DNA of 42,889 bases from Caryophanales bacterium (GCA_014896555.1 JADBKC010000008.1:1-42889), one strand, 5' to 3'; counted from the stretch's first letter, positions 26,897 through 35,155 are shown. Notes: generated by a model from the sequence alone, not told the origin. Numbers and translations are program-made.

Positions 26897-27250
26897 CTAA
26901 ATTTTCTTATCTACTAAAATTCCTAAATAGTTTGCCATCGCCGCATAAATATCTAGCAATTTCTTTGGCGGGATTTCTTTCACCACTTCGTTCGTTTCAT
27001 CGTTCACAATCTTCACATAATATTCTTTCAATTGATCATGCAACACAAATTTCAAATGAGTGTTGGATGATTTTAAAAAATGATTCATGCTCTCGACAAT
27101 CTCTTGTACTTGCTCTTTTGAGTGACTTAGTTGAGGGAAAGCTGGCTGTTGAGTCATCGTTGTTTGATCTTCAGCTGTCCGTTTCAGTACGTCTTGCTGC
27201 AACGTCACTGCCTGATAAATCAATTCCGAATTGGCTACTTTCTCAACCAT
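26897..27250 (-). CDS. flaG: flagellar protein FlaG (YvyC)
   Basis: A 117-residue protein with the conserved FlaG core in its second half: HLKFVLHDQLKEYYVKIVND and VVKEIPPKKLLDIYAAM. The open frame extends four codons upstream to a GTG that abuts the GAGGGGAG site. The ATG at 27248-27250 has better spacing (11 nt). FlaG influences filament length in other bacteria. It is first in the flaG-fliD-fliS-fliT transcript and is preceded by a SigD-like promoter. Confidence 0.9.
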   Translation of the reverse strand: MVEKVANSELIYQAVTLQQDVLKRTAEDQTTMTQQPAFPQLSHSKEQVQEIVESMNHFLKSSNTHLKFVLHDQLKEYYVKIVNDETNEVVKEIPPKKLLDIYAAMANYLGILVDKKI

Positions 27251-27293
27251 TTTCCGAACCACTCCCCTCTGATAACTCTACATCCTATTCTTT

Positions 27294-27320
27294 TTATCGT
27301 CAGCGGCCGGCTTTTTTTTA
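27294..27320 (-). promoter_or_regulatory. candidate SigD promoter of flaG-fliDST
   Basis: On the minus strand TAAA (27317-27320), 15 nt, GACGATAA (27294-27301). The consensus is TAAA-N15-GCCGATAT, so 6 of 8 bases of the -10 match. The B. subtilis homologous operon is SigD-controlled. Confidence 0.55.
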
Positions 27321-27372
27321 TCTTTCTCTCTTATAATTCATGCTTAAGGTAAATAATTTTGGAGGAATCACC

Positions 27373-27447
27373 ATGTCTGATATTTTGAATTCAAGACTCC
27401 AAGATGAAACAATGATGTTCTGTTCATTAAACTCTTACCTAAAATAA
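27373..27447 (+). CDS. possible 24-residue peptide or gene relic
   Basis: GGAGG lies 7 nt before an ATG opening MSDILNSRLQDETMMFCSLN, ending at the TAA at 27445-27447. The ribosome binding site is good but the product is very short and unrecognised. It may be the start of a lost gene in front of the glycine-rich protein gene. Confidence 0.3.
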   Translation: MSDILNSRLQDETMMFCSLNSYLK

Positions 27448-27461
27448 GCTGTTTGCCTAAA

Positions 27462-27488
27462 ACAATATTAGAACAAACGCATATTTTA
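27462..27488 (+). promoter_or_regulatory. candidate SigK promoter of the Phe/Gly-rich protein gene
   Basis: AC (27462-27463), 16 nt, CATATTTTA (27480-27488), a full match to the mother-cell SigK pattern AC-N16/17-CATANNNTA, about 40 nt before the start codon. Confidence 0.55.
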
Positions 27489-27528
27489 AAGTGAGCTGTT
27501 AAGCTGAGTAAAATGAGGAGGAATGAAA

Positions 27529-27801
27529 ATGCACCCTGATATGATCAGTGACGAAAGAATAATTGGAAGACCATTTGGGTTTGGGTTCGGAAGACCTTTC
27601 GGATTTGGAAGGCCATTTGGATTTGGCAGACCGTTTGGGTTTGGCCGACCATTTTTCGGAGGATTTTTAGGAGGTTTAACTTCAGCAGCTTTACTTTCTC
27701 CTTTCTTATACGGTCCAGGCTTTGTTTATGGGCCTCCCTACGGATACGGAGGATTCGGGGGATACGGTTACCCGTACTGGGGCGGCGGCTTCGGCTGGTA
27801 A
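27529..27801 (+). CDS. Phe/Gly/Tyr-rich repeat protein, probable spore coat-type
   Basis: A 90-residue low-complexity protein. After a normal start (MHPDMISDERIIG) come about five copies of GRPFGF (residues 13-42). A hydrophobic hinge follows (FLGGLTSAALLSPFLYGPG), and then a Gly/Tyr tail ending YPYWGGGFGW. The ATG at 27529 lies 7 nt from AGGAGG; the ATG two codons earlier is too close to it. The SigK-like promoter upstream and the composition suggest an insoluble spore-surface protein. The family is not recognised. It is on the strand opposite to the flagellar genes. Confidence 0.75.
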   Translation: MHPDMISDERIIGRPFGFGFGRPFGFGRPFGFGRPFGFGRPFFGGFLGGLTSAALLSPFLYGPGFVYGPPYGYGGFGGYGYPYWGGGFGW

Positions 27802-27816
27802 TCACAGACAATATAA

Positions 27817-27870
27817 AAAGGGCCATCGGCTTTTCGACTTTTTTGAATTGCGAAGCCTTGGCTCTTTTTT
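27817..27870 (+). terminator. terminator between the Phe/Gly-rich protein gene and the hydrolase gene
   Basis: AAAAAGGGCCA..GGCTTTTCG pairs with CGAAGCC..TGGCTCTTTTTT; T and A runs on either side allow use from both strands. Confidence 0.8.
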
Positions 27871-27963
27871 ACTTTAAATAGCCCTTTTTATAAATTCACA
27901 ATTATGCCGAAGTTTGCTGTTGCAAAAAATAAAACCATACAGATTGATCTCTCTAAAGATAAC

Positions 27964-28839
27964 CTATATCCGCTGTCTAACGGTGTATAGTTTTTTTGAT
28001 AATAATTCTAACTCCTGTTTGACATTCAATATCTCTGTAAACTTGTGAGGCAAATGGTGAAACCCTGATTCCAGCCCTTTCAGTCCACCGGCAATAGAAG
28101 CAATGGTATCGCTGTCACCACCTCTATTAGCTGCTTCGATCACTACTTCTTCAAACGTATGGCAATTCCAAAGCCAATGCAATACCCATATTAACGTATG
28201 GACTACATAGCCATCAGGAGGGCAATCTGGCTCTTTACGAAAGCAAACAGAAGAATAGCGCGTATTCATCACTTCTTTTTCAATGGACGTTTTCAAATTT
28301 TCCCCATTTAACAATCGAAACGCTATTTTATTATAGATTAAACAAGCTTCTGCTGCTTCATCGGCGTAATGGGTCATTTTTGATTGCAGAAAGGTAATCT
28401 TCTCCATCATCTCTTGATTGGAATAAGCAAGCGCCACCGGGAGGCATCTCATTAAAGATCCGTTGCCGCTGCTTTTTCCTTGTTGCGCACAATGAACGTG
28501 AAACGCCGTTTGAAACCAATCTCCTTGATAATGAGAAAGAACAAGGCTTATCGTTCGTCCAACTCCCTGCGGATTCCGACGATGCCATTTTAAAAATTCC
28601 TCTCCAATAGCTGGAATTGGGTTTTCTGGATTTTGGATGATTCCGTTGGCAACGGCAATCATCATGTCCGTATCATCCGTTGCCTCCCCTGGGTTTAATG
28701 ACAGCCAGCCGCCTCCGATAATCGTTTTGATTTTCCCGTACTTTTCTTTAATTTCTTCTTTATTCATACATTCGGTAGTCGCTCCGAGTGCATCACCCAC
28801 TGCCGCTCCAAACAATCCTCCTTGAATTTGGTCAAGCAC
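27964..28839 (-). CDS. ADP-ribosylglycohydrolase (DraG/ARH family)
   Basis: About 291 residues. The family removes ADP-ribose from proteins or nucleic acids using two Mg ions. Metal-binding motifs are intact: TDDTD (about 54-58) and GGDSDT (about 241-246), plus the early GAAVGDALGA loop. The frame opens at an ATG at 28852-28854, but this ATG is itself part of the Shine-Dalgarno (GGGGGG). A GTG at 28837-28839, 7 nt further on, is the likely start (M/V-LDQIQGGLFG). It lies alone, opposite in strand to two glycine/aromatic-rich protein genes, where flagellin would be expected. The substrate is unknown; no ADP-ribosyltransferase is visible nearby. Confidence 0.88.
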   Translation of the reverse strand: MLDQIQGGLFGAAVGDALGATTECMNKEEIKEKYGKIKTIIGGGWLSLNPGEATDDTDMMIAVANGIIQNPENPIPAIGEEFLKWHRRNPQGVGRTISLVLSHYQGDWFQTAFHVHCAQQGKSSGNGSLMRCLPVALAYSNQEMMEKITFLQSKMTHYADEAAEACLIYNKIAFRLLNGENLKTSIEKEVMNTRYSSVCFRKEPDCPPDGYVVHTLIWVLHWLWNCHTFEEVVIEAANRGGDSDTIASIAGGLKGLESGFHHLPHKFTEILNVKQELELLSKKLYTVRQRI

Positions 28840-29012
28840 TGTTAATCCCCCCATGCTACATGCCGTCTATCCAATAAAATTCCTTTTATTTTTAAGTAGG
28901 CAAAACGCCTATTTCTTTTGTTTGCAAGATATTCGCCCAGCATTTCTCTCCGCATTTGCATATGATTGATTGAGCTTGCAAAATTATAACAAAATTCTAA
29001 GGAGGAAAAGGT

Positions 29013-29315
29013 ATGTCTTTTATCAACAATGAAATGAATGGATTCTTTCCTGAATATCCTTTAGAAGAAGAACGTGTAGACGGTTATCCTTATGGCGGCT
29101 ATCCAGGCATGGGAATGGGGTATCCTTACGGGCAGTACGGATATGGACATCATTATCCTGGATATGGTCACTATGGACATTACGGATATCATAATGGATA
29201 TGGACATCATTATCCCTATCATCCGCACCATCATTACGGAGGCGGATGGTACGGCGGACATGGCGGATATGGAGGATATGGCGGATATGGAGGATATGGC
29301 GGAGGCGGAAGGTAG
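29013..29315 (+). CDS. Gly/Tyr/His-rich protein, probable spore-associated
   Basis: A 100-residue protein. A short acidic N-terminal part (MSFINNEMNGFFPEYPLEEE) is followed by a Gly/Tyr/His-rich region built of YGHYGHYGY-like and HHYPYHPHHHYGG segments, ending in four GGYGGY repeats. AAGGAGG lies 8 nt before the ATG. CATATGATT at 28959-28967 could be a SigK/SigE-type -10 but no good -35 fits. The composition recalls coat and crust proteins, and the His clusters could bind metal ions. No family recognised. Confidence 0.75.
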   Translation: MSFINNEMNGFFPEYPLEEERVDGYPYGGYPGMGMGYPYGQYGYGHHYPGYGHYGHYGYHNGYGHHYPYHPHHHYGGGWYGGHGGYGGYGGYGGYGGGGR

Positions 29316-29387
29316 CAGTAGTATGAAAGATTTCAACCAAAACGTTTCAACCGTCGTTTAATAATTGGATGGCATCCATTTTGCGTG

Positions 29388-29424
29388 ATCAGGTTGTCGA
29401 GTAATCCTCGAAAGCCTGATCCGC
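29388..29424 (+). terminator. hairpin after the Gly/Tyr/His-rich protein gene
   Basis: GATCAGG..TCGAG / CTCGA..CCTGATC forms two stacked stems about 70 nt after the stop codon. There is no U tract, so it is a weak terminator or an RNA 3'-end stabiliser. Confidence 0.4.
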
Positions 29425-29546
29425 TATCTTACTCCGTTTATTAAGAGAAACAAGGGTAAATGTGAATCATTACATATATCTACCTAGAATACTGTGAAGA
29501 TGCTCCCATTCATTTCAGTTTACGCAGAGAAACGGTTGATTTTGTT

Positions 29547-29651
29547 TTAAGCTAAAGAATCTTTTGAAGAAAAACAAATTCGTTTCTGCGTCAAAATACT
29601 CGGGTTTATAGCCAATAAATGTATTTTCGTTTTTGCAAAGGTGGCTGCCAT
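29547..29651 (-). CDS. possible 34-residue peptide downstream of csrA
   Basis: AAAGGAG lies 7 nt before an ATG (MAATFAKTKIHLLAINPSIL), with a stop at 29547. It occupies the place where hag begins in related genomes but does not resemble flagellin. The ribosome binding site is the only support. Confidence 0.3.
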   Translation of the reverse strand: MAATFAKTKIHLLAINPSILTQKRICFSSKDSLA

Positions 29652-29705
29652 CCCAAATCTCCTTTTGCCGCATTGGCAAAAATCAAAAAAATGAATATAC
29701 TTTCT

Positions 29706-29933
29706 TTATTCGTTTTTTGGCGAGGCAATGATGGAAAATAGATCGGCGATTCCTTGTGATGCTTCGGCGTTTTCCGCTTGAATTTCCAAATAGACTTCTT
29801 TTCGGTGGATATCGACATGTTTTGGAGCTTCGATCCCGATTTTCACTTGATCTCCTTTAACCCCCAAGACAGTGATCTCTATATCATCGCCAATTTGAAT
29901 CGTCTCGCCCTTTTTTCTTGTCAGCACCAGCAT
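29706..29933 (-). CDS. csrA: carbon storage regulator / translational repressor CsrA
   Basis: A 75-residue RNA-binding dimer protein, [20 protein letters not shown] through [16 protein letters not shown], both typical. In B. subtilis CsrA represses translation of hag and is sequestered by FliW, whose gene lies 6 nt upstream here. With no hag next door, its main target must be elsewhere. Confidence 0.97.
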   Translation of the reverse strand: MLVLTRKKGETIQIGDDIEITVLGVKGDQVKIGIEAPKHVDIHRKEVYLEIQAENAEASQGIADLFSIIASPKNE

Positions 29934-29939
29934 CTTGAT

Positions 29940-30374
29940 TCACCCTCTCTCGAGCGCAAATAGGGGGGTTCGCACATTGTATTTTCCGTCATTTAAAATG
30001 ACTTGTTTTCCTTTTCGATTCGTCTTGTTTAAAATGAGAGGGGCCTGAAGGTTGGCAGTTGTGTTTTGAAACGGCTCTTTCACCGTTAAAATAACCAGCA
30101 CTAGGACTTCTTCTTTCTTTTTTACATCCAGCTGATCTAATGTCAAATCATCAAGCGCAAATTGATAGTCTTTAAAAAAGACAAATGGATCGGATACCAC
30201 AAATGCTAGCTCAGGCGTTTGAACCGATTGAAGAATCCAATATACTTCATTTTCCGGAAGCGGCAGCAAGACAAATTCCTTTTCCTCCAAAAAGCCTGGA
30301 ATCCCTTTTTCAAATTGCCAAATATCGGCTTTTTGCACTTCTATTTTGCCGTGATACTTCGTTTCGATCATCAT
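29940..30374 (-). CDS. fliW: flagellar assembly factor FliW
   Basis: A 144-residue FliW, the protein antagonist of CsrA and binding partner of flagellin. Conserved features are GIPGFLEEKEFVLLPL, the middle VSDPFVFFKDYQF and the C-terminal stretch PLILNKTNRKGKQVILND. AAAGGAAGAGG precedes a double ATG. Transcribed yviE-fliW-csrA. Confidence 0.96.
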   Translation of the reverse strand: MMIETKYHGKIEVQKADIWQFEKGIPGFLEEKEFVLLPLPENEVYWILQSVQTPELAFVVSDPFVFFKDYQFALDDLTLDQLDVKKKEEVLVLVILTVKEPFQNTTANLQAPLILNKTNRKGKQVILNDGKYNVRTPLFALERG

Positions 30375-30391
30375 TGCCCTCTTCCTTTATT

Positions 30392-30982
30392 CTAAATTTC
30401 TTGTTCGTAGTGGATCCCTTTGTATTTTAAATGGACAAAATCAATTTTCAATGATGGGTACTGGGCCATCTGGATGGAAACATTTCCAGGTTGATAATCT
30501 ATGATTGGTTTTTTTGCTTTCGTATGATTTTCTGCTTTATGCAAATCCCAATCGATTTTTAATTGATCGGGTTCATAATGAATTTTTACGCTGAAATATG
30601 GCGGGATAAAACCAATGTTAAATTGGTGCTCAGGGCGCTCGCTGTTGCGTTTCGCTTGTTCGGCCAAAGGATTTCCTTTATGTTCAATCTCCATCAATTC
30701 ACGCCCATCTTCCGCACGTCTTGCAATCCCTTCCAGCCAGTCTTGGTACCCGATTTCGGCAGCTTCTTCTATTCGTTTAGAAATAGGCTTTAAATCCATC
30801 GATTCCCATGCTTTCGTTTGATCAATGGTTAAACCGCCTCTTGTCCGTTCAATGTGAAGTTCAGCTTTCGCCTGTTTCAGATCGAGCTGAGCAGGAGGCT
30901 GTTCAATCGTTTGTTTAGGAGGAGTCGTGGCAATAGATATTTGCGCTTTTTGCGACTGGATGCGAATTTGCGGAAATTCCAC
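30392..30982 (-). CDS. yviE: YviE-family protein (DUF6470)
   Basis: A 196-residue protein (MEFPQIRIQSQKAQISIATT...). Paired beta-rich segments, the IERTRGGLTIDQTKAW region and a C-terminal FVHLKYKGIHYE tail are typical of YviE, found between flgL and fliW in Bacilli. The function is unknown. It begins a sub-transcript after the terminator that follows flgL. Confidence 0.85.
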   Translation of the reverse strand: MEFPQIRIQSQKAQISIATTPPKQTIEQPPAQLDLKQAKAELHIERTRGGLTIDQTKAWESMDLKPISKRIEEAAEIGYQDWLEGIARRAEDGRELMEIEHKGNPLAEQAKRNSERPEHQFNIGFIPPYFSVKIHYEPDQLKIDWDLHKAENHTKAKKPIIDYQPGNVSIQMAQYPSLKIDFVHLKYKGIHYEQEI

Positions 30983-31146
30983 TTCTTTTCACCTCGTGAT
31001 GAACCAGTTGGTTTTTTCAAAGGGGGATCCTCTCGCCATTCTTCCTGCCTCTTGCAGGGAGATAAACTGGCAGCCCAATTAGCGAATCTAAAGCTTGCAA
31101 ATCGATATGAAAGCATCTATTGATGATGGCTGATCAAGTCCTTTGC

Positions 31147-31179
31147 AAAAAAGGGCCAACTCGAATAGGAGTCAGCCCC
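31147..31179 (-). terminator. terminator between flgL and yviE
   Basis: On the minus strand GGGGCTGACTC pairs with GAGTTGGCCC and is followed by TTTTTT. It sits directly after the flgL stop codon, so yviE-fliW-csrA need read-through or their own promoter. Confidence 0.85.
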
Positions 31180-31188
31180 GCCAGCCTT

Positions 31189-32067
31189 TTACGTCAAAAA
31201 GTCCATCAATGTCGGCTGAAGAACTCTAGCACCTACTGCTAACGCTGCACGGTGAACGCTTTCCTGTGCCGTTAAATCCGTAATGGCTTTCTCGTAGTCC
31301 ACATCTTCGTTATCCGAAAGAACTTTTGTGGCAATGACCTCTTGGTTATCTACACGCGATTCCATCATTTCGAGTCGGTTTTGACGAGCCCCAAGGTCAG
31401 CACGGGCATTATTGACCGCATCCAGATGTTGGTCGATTTTATCCAAATAGCCTGCTGGGTTGTTGCCCTGGTCAAGTTGATCTGTAAGATTCTTTAAATC
31501 TGAAAATAAATCAGAACCAAACACTTTTTCTCCCGGTACATTTACTGGCAAATAAATTCCTTTCGAAAGTTCGATTTCAACCGGCTGGGTTGTTGTTGGA
31601 AACGTTCCATTGCCATTATTCGCTTGAAGATCTACCGGCTTTGTGGTCGTATCCGCCCCATTAAACAAATATTTATCTCCAAATTTCGTATTCGCAACCT
31701 CCGCCAAATGGTCGCGAAGTTGTTTAATTTCCGCTGAAATGGCCTGTCTTTGAGAAGCATCATATGTATCATTGCTGGCTTCCACTACAAGTTCGCGGAT
31801 TCTTTGCAAGGCTTGTCCCGCATTATCTAGGGCTGCGTCCGAGTTTTCTATCCAATTGTACGCTTCGGAAAAATTCCGTTTATATTGCTGCACTTCTGAT
31901 AGGTTCGTACGATAAGAAATGCCTTTCATGACCACCACTGGGTCATCGGAAGGACGATTGACCTTTTTCCCGGTGTAAATTTGATTTTGGAATTTCGACA
32001 GCCGATCATAGCTGGAGCTTAGATTGCGAAGCATATTGTTGGAAAGCATAGATTGAGTTACACGCAT
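31189..32067 (-). CDS. flgL: flagellar hook-filament junction protein FlgL
   Basis: A 292-residue hook-associated protein 3. The N-terminal MRVTQSMLSNNMLRNLSSSY and C-terminal DVDYEKAITDLTAQESVHRAAL coiled-coil ends are flagellin-like. AAGGTG lies 7 nt before the ATG at 32065-32067; an ATG two codons earlier is too close. It joins the hook to the filament with FlgK, whose gene is 15 nt upstream. Confidence 0.95.
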   Translation of the reverse strand: MRVTQSMLSNNMLRNLSSSYDRLSKFQNQIYTGKKVNRPSDDPVVVMKGISYRTNLSEVQQYKRNFSEAYNWIENSDAALDNAGQALQRIRELVVEASNDTYDASQRQAISAEIKQLRDHLAEVANTKFGDKYLFNGADTTTKPVDLQANNGNGTFPTTTQPVEIELSKGIYLPVNVPGEKVFGSDLFSDLKNLTDQLDQGNNPAGYLDKIDQHLDAVNNARADLGARQNRLEMMESRVDNQEVIATKVLSDNEDVDYEKAITDLTAQESVHRAALAVGARVLQPTLMDFLT

Positions 32068-32082
32068 ATACATTCACCTTCC

Positions 32083-33801
32083 TTACCGGCCTACAATGCC
32101 CATTCCGTTGATGACTTTGTCAAGCATTTCATCAATGACCGTAATATTGCGGGCAGCAGCATTATAGGCATGCTGATATTTGATGAGATTCGTCATTTCT
32201 TCATCCAATGACACGGAGCTGACAGATTGTCTTCGTTCATCCGCTGACTGAAGAAGCGCATTGCTGTTATTGGACAGCCGCTGAGCCTGCTGGGAATCAA
32301 CGCCGAGACCGCCGATGATTCCTTCATAATAAGAATTAATCGTACCTGTAGTAATCGGGACATTTACTTGACCTGCACCATTTCCAAAATTCAATTGGAC
32401 TGGATTGTTGTTGCTGTCTTGAACTCCTACAAGAGTATAAGGCTGAGATAAATCCATCGAAAAAATATTACCTAAATTAATCGCATTTTTTCCGTCTCCT
32501 GATAATTTATTGGAAGAAGCTGCGATATCTTTTGTTCCTATATTTGAGTTTAATTGAATATATTTTGCTGCACCATCAATACTCGTACTCGGTAAACCAT
32601 TAAAAGTAAAAAAGGTATCGGTACCTTGATTTTGGTTTAGATCATACCCTTTTTGATGGACCGTATTAAACAATGTCCCGAACGTATAAGCAAGCTTATC
32701 CAATTTATCTTCCATGTCCGGATAAATGCCCGCTGTTATCGGATCTCCATTCGTATCTACACCGACTTTATAACCATATGATTCAATTAATCCTCGCAAC
32801 TTTCCTTGAGAAAAAGTTACATTGCCATTTTGATAAAAAGAAATCGAAGCCACTGACTGTCCAGACACGATATCATTGTCCATTCGAGACAGATCATCCG
32901 GTTGATAAACCACTAAATTGTCTATAGGACCTGTCACCGTGCTTGTAAATTGATTTGGTTGATTGGACGAAAATCCCAGCTGATTGAATTGACTGCCATC
33001 CACAATCGTTACTTCGTTGTTATTGGAATCTTTAACGGGGGCACCATTCGCATCCAAAAGCGTAATTTTATATTGCCCTTCCGCAATATCAAGAGCATTG
33101 CCCCCGGATGGAATTTTGTCCACTTTCACATTTAAATAGCTTGACAGTTGATCGACAAGACGGTCGCGCTCATCGTACAAGTCGTTCGGCAAATAGCCGT
33201 TTGGCTCCACTTCTCCAATCTGTTGGTTCAGTTCGGCAATTTGCTTCAAGATCGAATTGACATCTTTAATGCCAACCCTGATTTGATTGCCTAAGTCTCC
33301 TTGGATGTCGTTTATGGAGTTGGATAAATAATGAAACGTATCGACAACTCCTTGTGCCCGTTGAAGAACGACAGAACGAGCTCCTTCGTTTTCTGGATTG
33401 ACGCTTAAATCTTGGAGAGATTGCCAAAATTGATTCATTGCGGCAGACAAGCCATCTGTATCGCTTGGCTCGGCAAACACATCTTCCAACCGGCTTAAAG
33501 CCGTCGAACGTGAATCCCAATAACCTAGTTTGTTATTTTCGCTGCGGTATTGTACATCTAAAAACTGTTCGCGAACGCGTTCAACAGAACCCGCTTCCAC
33601 TCCTGTTCCCATTTGCCCCGGAATTTGAGGCCCGTTCATTGAAGCAGGGGGGTAAGGCTCTGTTTCGACAAAATTGACGCGCTGACGGGAATAACCCGGA
33701 GTATTGGCATTGGCTATATTATGGCTTGTTGTATATATAGCTGTCTGTTGAGCCATCATCCCCCGCTTAGCGACTTCTAAACCATGAAAAGTGGAAGTCA
33801 T
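32083..33801 (-). CDS. flgK: flagellar hook-associated protein FlgK
   Basis: A 572-residue HAP1. The N-terminal rod/hook motif (STFHGLEVAKRGMMAQQ, with the TTSHNIANANTPGYSRQRV signature) and the C-terminal SLDEEMTNLIKYQHAYNAAA are conserved. The central surface domain (about 230-430) is expanded relative to B. subtilis FlgK. It follows flgN in the standard order. Confidence 0.96.
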   Translation of the reverse strand: MTSTFHGLEVAKRGMMAQQTAIYTTSHNIANANTPGYSRQRVNFVETEPYPPASMNGPQIPGQMGTGVEAGSVERVREQFLDVQYRSENNKLGYWDSRSTALSRLEDVFAEPSDTDGLSAAMNQFWQSLQDLSVNPENEGARSVVLQRAQGVVDTFHYLSNSINDIQGDLGNQIRVGIKDVNSILKQIAELNQQIGEVEPNGYLPNDLYDERDRLVDQLSSYLNVKVDKIPSGGNALDIAEGQYKITLLDANGAPVKDSNNNEVTIVDGSQFNQLGFSSNQPNQFTSTVTGPIDNLVVYQPDDLSRMDNDIVSGQSVASISFYQNGNVTFSQGKLRGLIESYGYKVGVDTNGDPITAGIYPDMEDKLDKLAYTFGTLFNTVHQKGYDLNQNQGTDTFFTFNGLPSTSIDGAAKYIQLNSNIGTKDIAASSNKLSGDGKNAINLGNIFSMDLSQPYTLVGVQDSNNNPVQLNFGNGAGQVNVPITTGTINSYYEGIIGGLGVDSQQAQRLSNNSNALLQSADERRQSVSSVSLDEEMTNLIKYQHAYNAAARNITVIDEMLDKVINGMGIVGR

Positions 33802-33835
33802 AAATATTCCTCCGTTTCTTTTATACTAGCTTCCA

Positions 33836-34318
33836 TTAAGCCTTTGAATCGAAAAGAGACCGCCCTTGCCTTTCTTTCATTTTTTGATTGGGGTGGGAAT
33901 ACGTTGCATCCTTTGGCTGAGGATGAAGCAAGTTTAAACTGAACGTGATAAATTGAAGAGATTGATAAATTAATTGCTGGTTCAAATGATTTTGTTGTTT
34001 TAACGATTCCACAACGTCCATAAGCTTCTCTCGCAACTGGAACAGCTTTTCTTTCTCTTCATCCACGGCTTTCTCTAAGCAGTCAGAAATGGTTGCATTC
34101 TCCCGTCCCAGCCAGTTTGCCACCTCTTTTTTCCGTTCTCTCTCCATTGTCTGTATGGCGGCAATATATTTCTGTTCCTTAGCAAGCAGATTGTTTAGCC
34201 CGTCTACATCGTTCTCTTTTACAATCTTTTCTTTTTCCTGCTCCAATTCATACAGAATCTCATGAAGGGCATACAATTTTTCCATTATCGTAATAACTTG
34301 AGCAGCAGACATTTTCAT
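33836..34318 (-). CDS. flgN: flagellar export chaperone FlgN
   Basis: A 160-residue all-helical protein (YALHEILYELEQEKEKIVKE) typical of FlgN, the chaperone for FlgK and FlgL. The ATG two codons into the frame has the better distance from the AGATGGGA site. It lies 9 nt after flgM. Confidence 0.9.
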   Translation of the reverse strand: MKMSAAQVITIMEKLYALHEILYELEQEKEKIVKENDVDGLNNLLAKEQKYIAAIQTMERERKKEVANWLGRENATISDCLEKAVDEEKEKLFQLREKLMDVVESLKQQNHLNQQLIYQSLQFITFSLNLLHPQPKDATYSHPNQKMKERQGRSLFDSKA

Positions 34319-34327
34319 CCCATCTTT

Positions 34328-34591
34328 CTATCCGCGGTAAAAACGAAGTATGCCTTTGGCAATTTCTTCCGGATGAGGCTTATACTCGCCGCTTTCAATC
34401 TTTTGCTTAAGCTCATTTACTTTTTTCTGTCGATCTCTTGTCAGCTGGGAGGCTTCCTGCATTTCTTTTGCTGCAGCGGAAATTTCGACTTTATCCTTCT
34501 GGGTATGTTCCGATTGCTTGGACTCATCAAACTTGTTCATAGCCTGTTTGTAAAGATTCACGCCGGATAAGCCGATAGGTTGGATCTTCAT
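34328..34591 (-). CDS. flgM: anti-sigma-D factor FlgM
   Basis: An 87-residue FlgM. It starts MKIQPIGLSGVNLYKQ and its SigD-binding half includes KDKVEISAAAKEMQEA and VNELKQKIESGEYKPHPEEI. It holds SigD inactive until the hook-basal body is finished and FlgM activity is relieved. A near-consensus SigD promoter lies just upstream, forming a feedback loop. It heads flgM-flgN-flgK-flgL. Confidence 0.95.
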   Translation of the reverse strand: MKIQPIGLSGVNLYKQAMNKFDESKQSEHTQKDKVEISAAAKEMQEASQLTRDRQKKVNELKQKIESGEYKPHPEEIAKGILRFYRG

Positions 34592-34632
34592 CCCATATCC
34601 CTCTTTTCTTTTCCGTTGTTCCTATGTTCATT

Positions 34633-34659
34633 ATATCGGTTTGATTAAGAAAAAGTTTA
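34633..34659 (-). promoter_or_regulatory. SigD promoter of flgM
   Basis: On the minus strand TAAA (34656-34659), exactly 15 nt, ACCGATAT (34633-34640). The consensus is TAAA-N15-GCCGATAT, with one base different. It ends about 40 nt before the flgM start. Confidence 0.85.
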
Positions 34660-34750
34660 GCAGCCGTTCATAGTTCCTTTTTCCTTTTTTCCATTATCTT
34701 TTCCTCTTTTCCGCCTTCTAAACAGCCCTGAATGATTTTTTCACAACTAG

Positions 34751-35155
34751 TTATTTCGTGTCATCCTTCGAGTAATAAGTAATATTTTTTTCCCGTTTTC
34801 TTTCCTGTTCTTTTTCAAACGTCTCTAAATCGTGGCGCAATTGATCGGCACAATCGGAACATAATTTTCCTTTTGTAATAATTTTCCCACAATTGTCGCA
34901 CGGATATCCCATGTTTGGGAAAACGGCCGGCAGCAGTCTTCCTTTCCGCACCCATTTATAAATCAATTCTTCGTCCACTCCCGTCGCTTCCACTACCCTC
35001 GAGATGGTGGCGGCCCGATTTTCTCTTTTTCTCAAAAATTTATACACTTTGTCATAAAGATTTTCCTCTTCTTTATAGCAATTTTCACAAACGTCGCGAA
35101 AACTTGTTTTCATAAACAGCGACCCGCAGCGGGGGCAGTTTGAAATCTCACCCAT
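34751..35155 (-). CDS. yvyF: YvyF-family flagellar-operon zinc-ribbon protein
   Basis: A 134-residue protein with an N-terminal zinc ribbon (CPRCGSLF and CENCYKEEE). A helix-turn-helix-like middle (ISRVVEATGVDEELIYKWVRKGRL) and a second zinc site (CDNCGKIITKGKLCSDC) follow. This is the TIGR03826/YvyF type found between comFC and flgM. Its role is not established; the fold suggests nucleic-acid binding. Confidence 0.9.
   Translation of the reverse strand: MGEISNCPRCGSLFMKTSFRDVCENCYKEEENLYDKVYKFLRKRENRAATISRVVEATGVDEELIYKWVRKGRLLPAVFPNMGYPCDNCGKIITKGKLCSDCADQLRHDLETFEKEQERKREKNITYYSKDDTK

Noticed and set aside
27545-27826. 93-codon minus-strand ORF opposite the GRPFGF gene
   Set aside because: Mirror frame of the repeats without a ribosome binding site; the plus-strand frame has both ribosome binding site and SigK-like promoter.
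29061-29361. Several 90-105-codon ORFs on both strands over the Gly/Tyr/His-rich gene
   Set aside because: They are shadows of the tandem GGN/TAY repeats; only the plus-strand frame at 29013 has an AAGGAGG site and a normal start.
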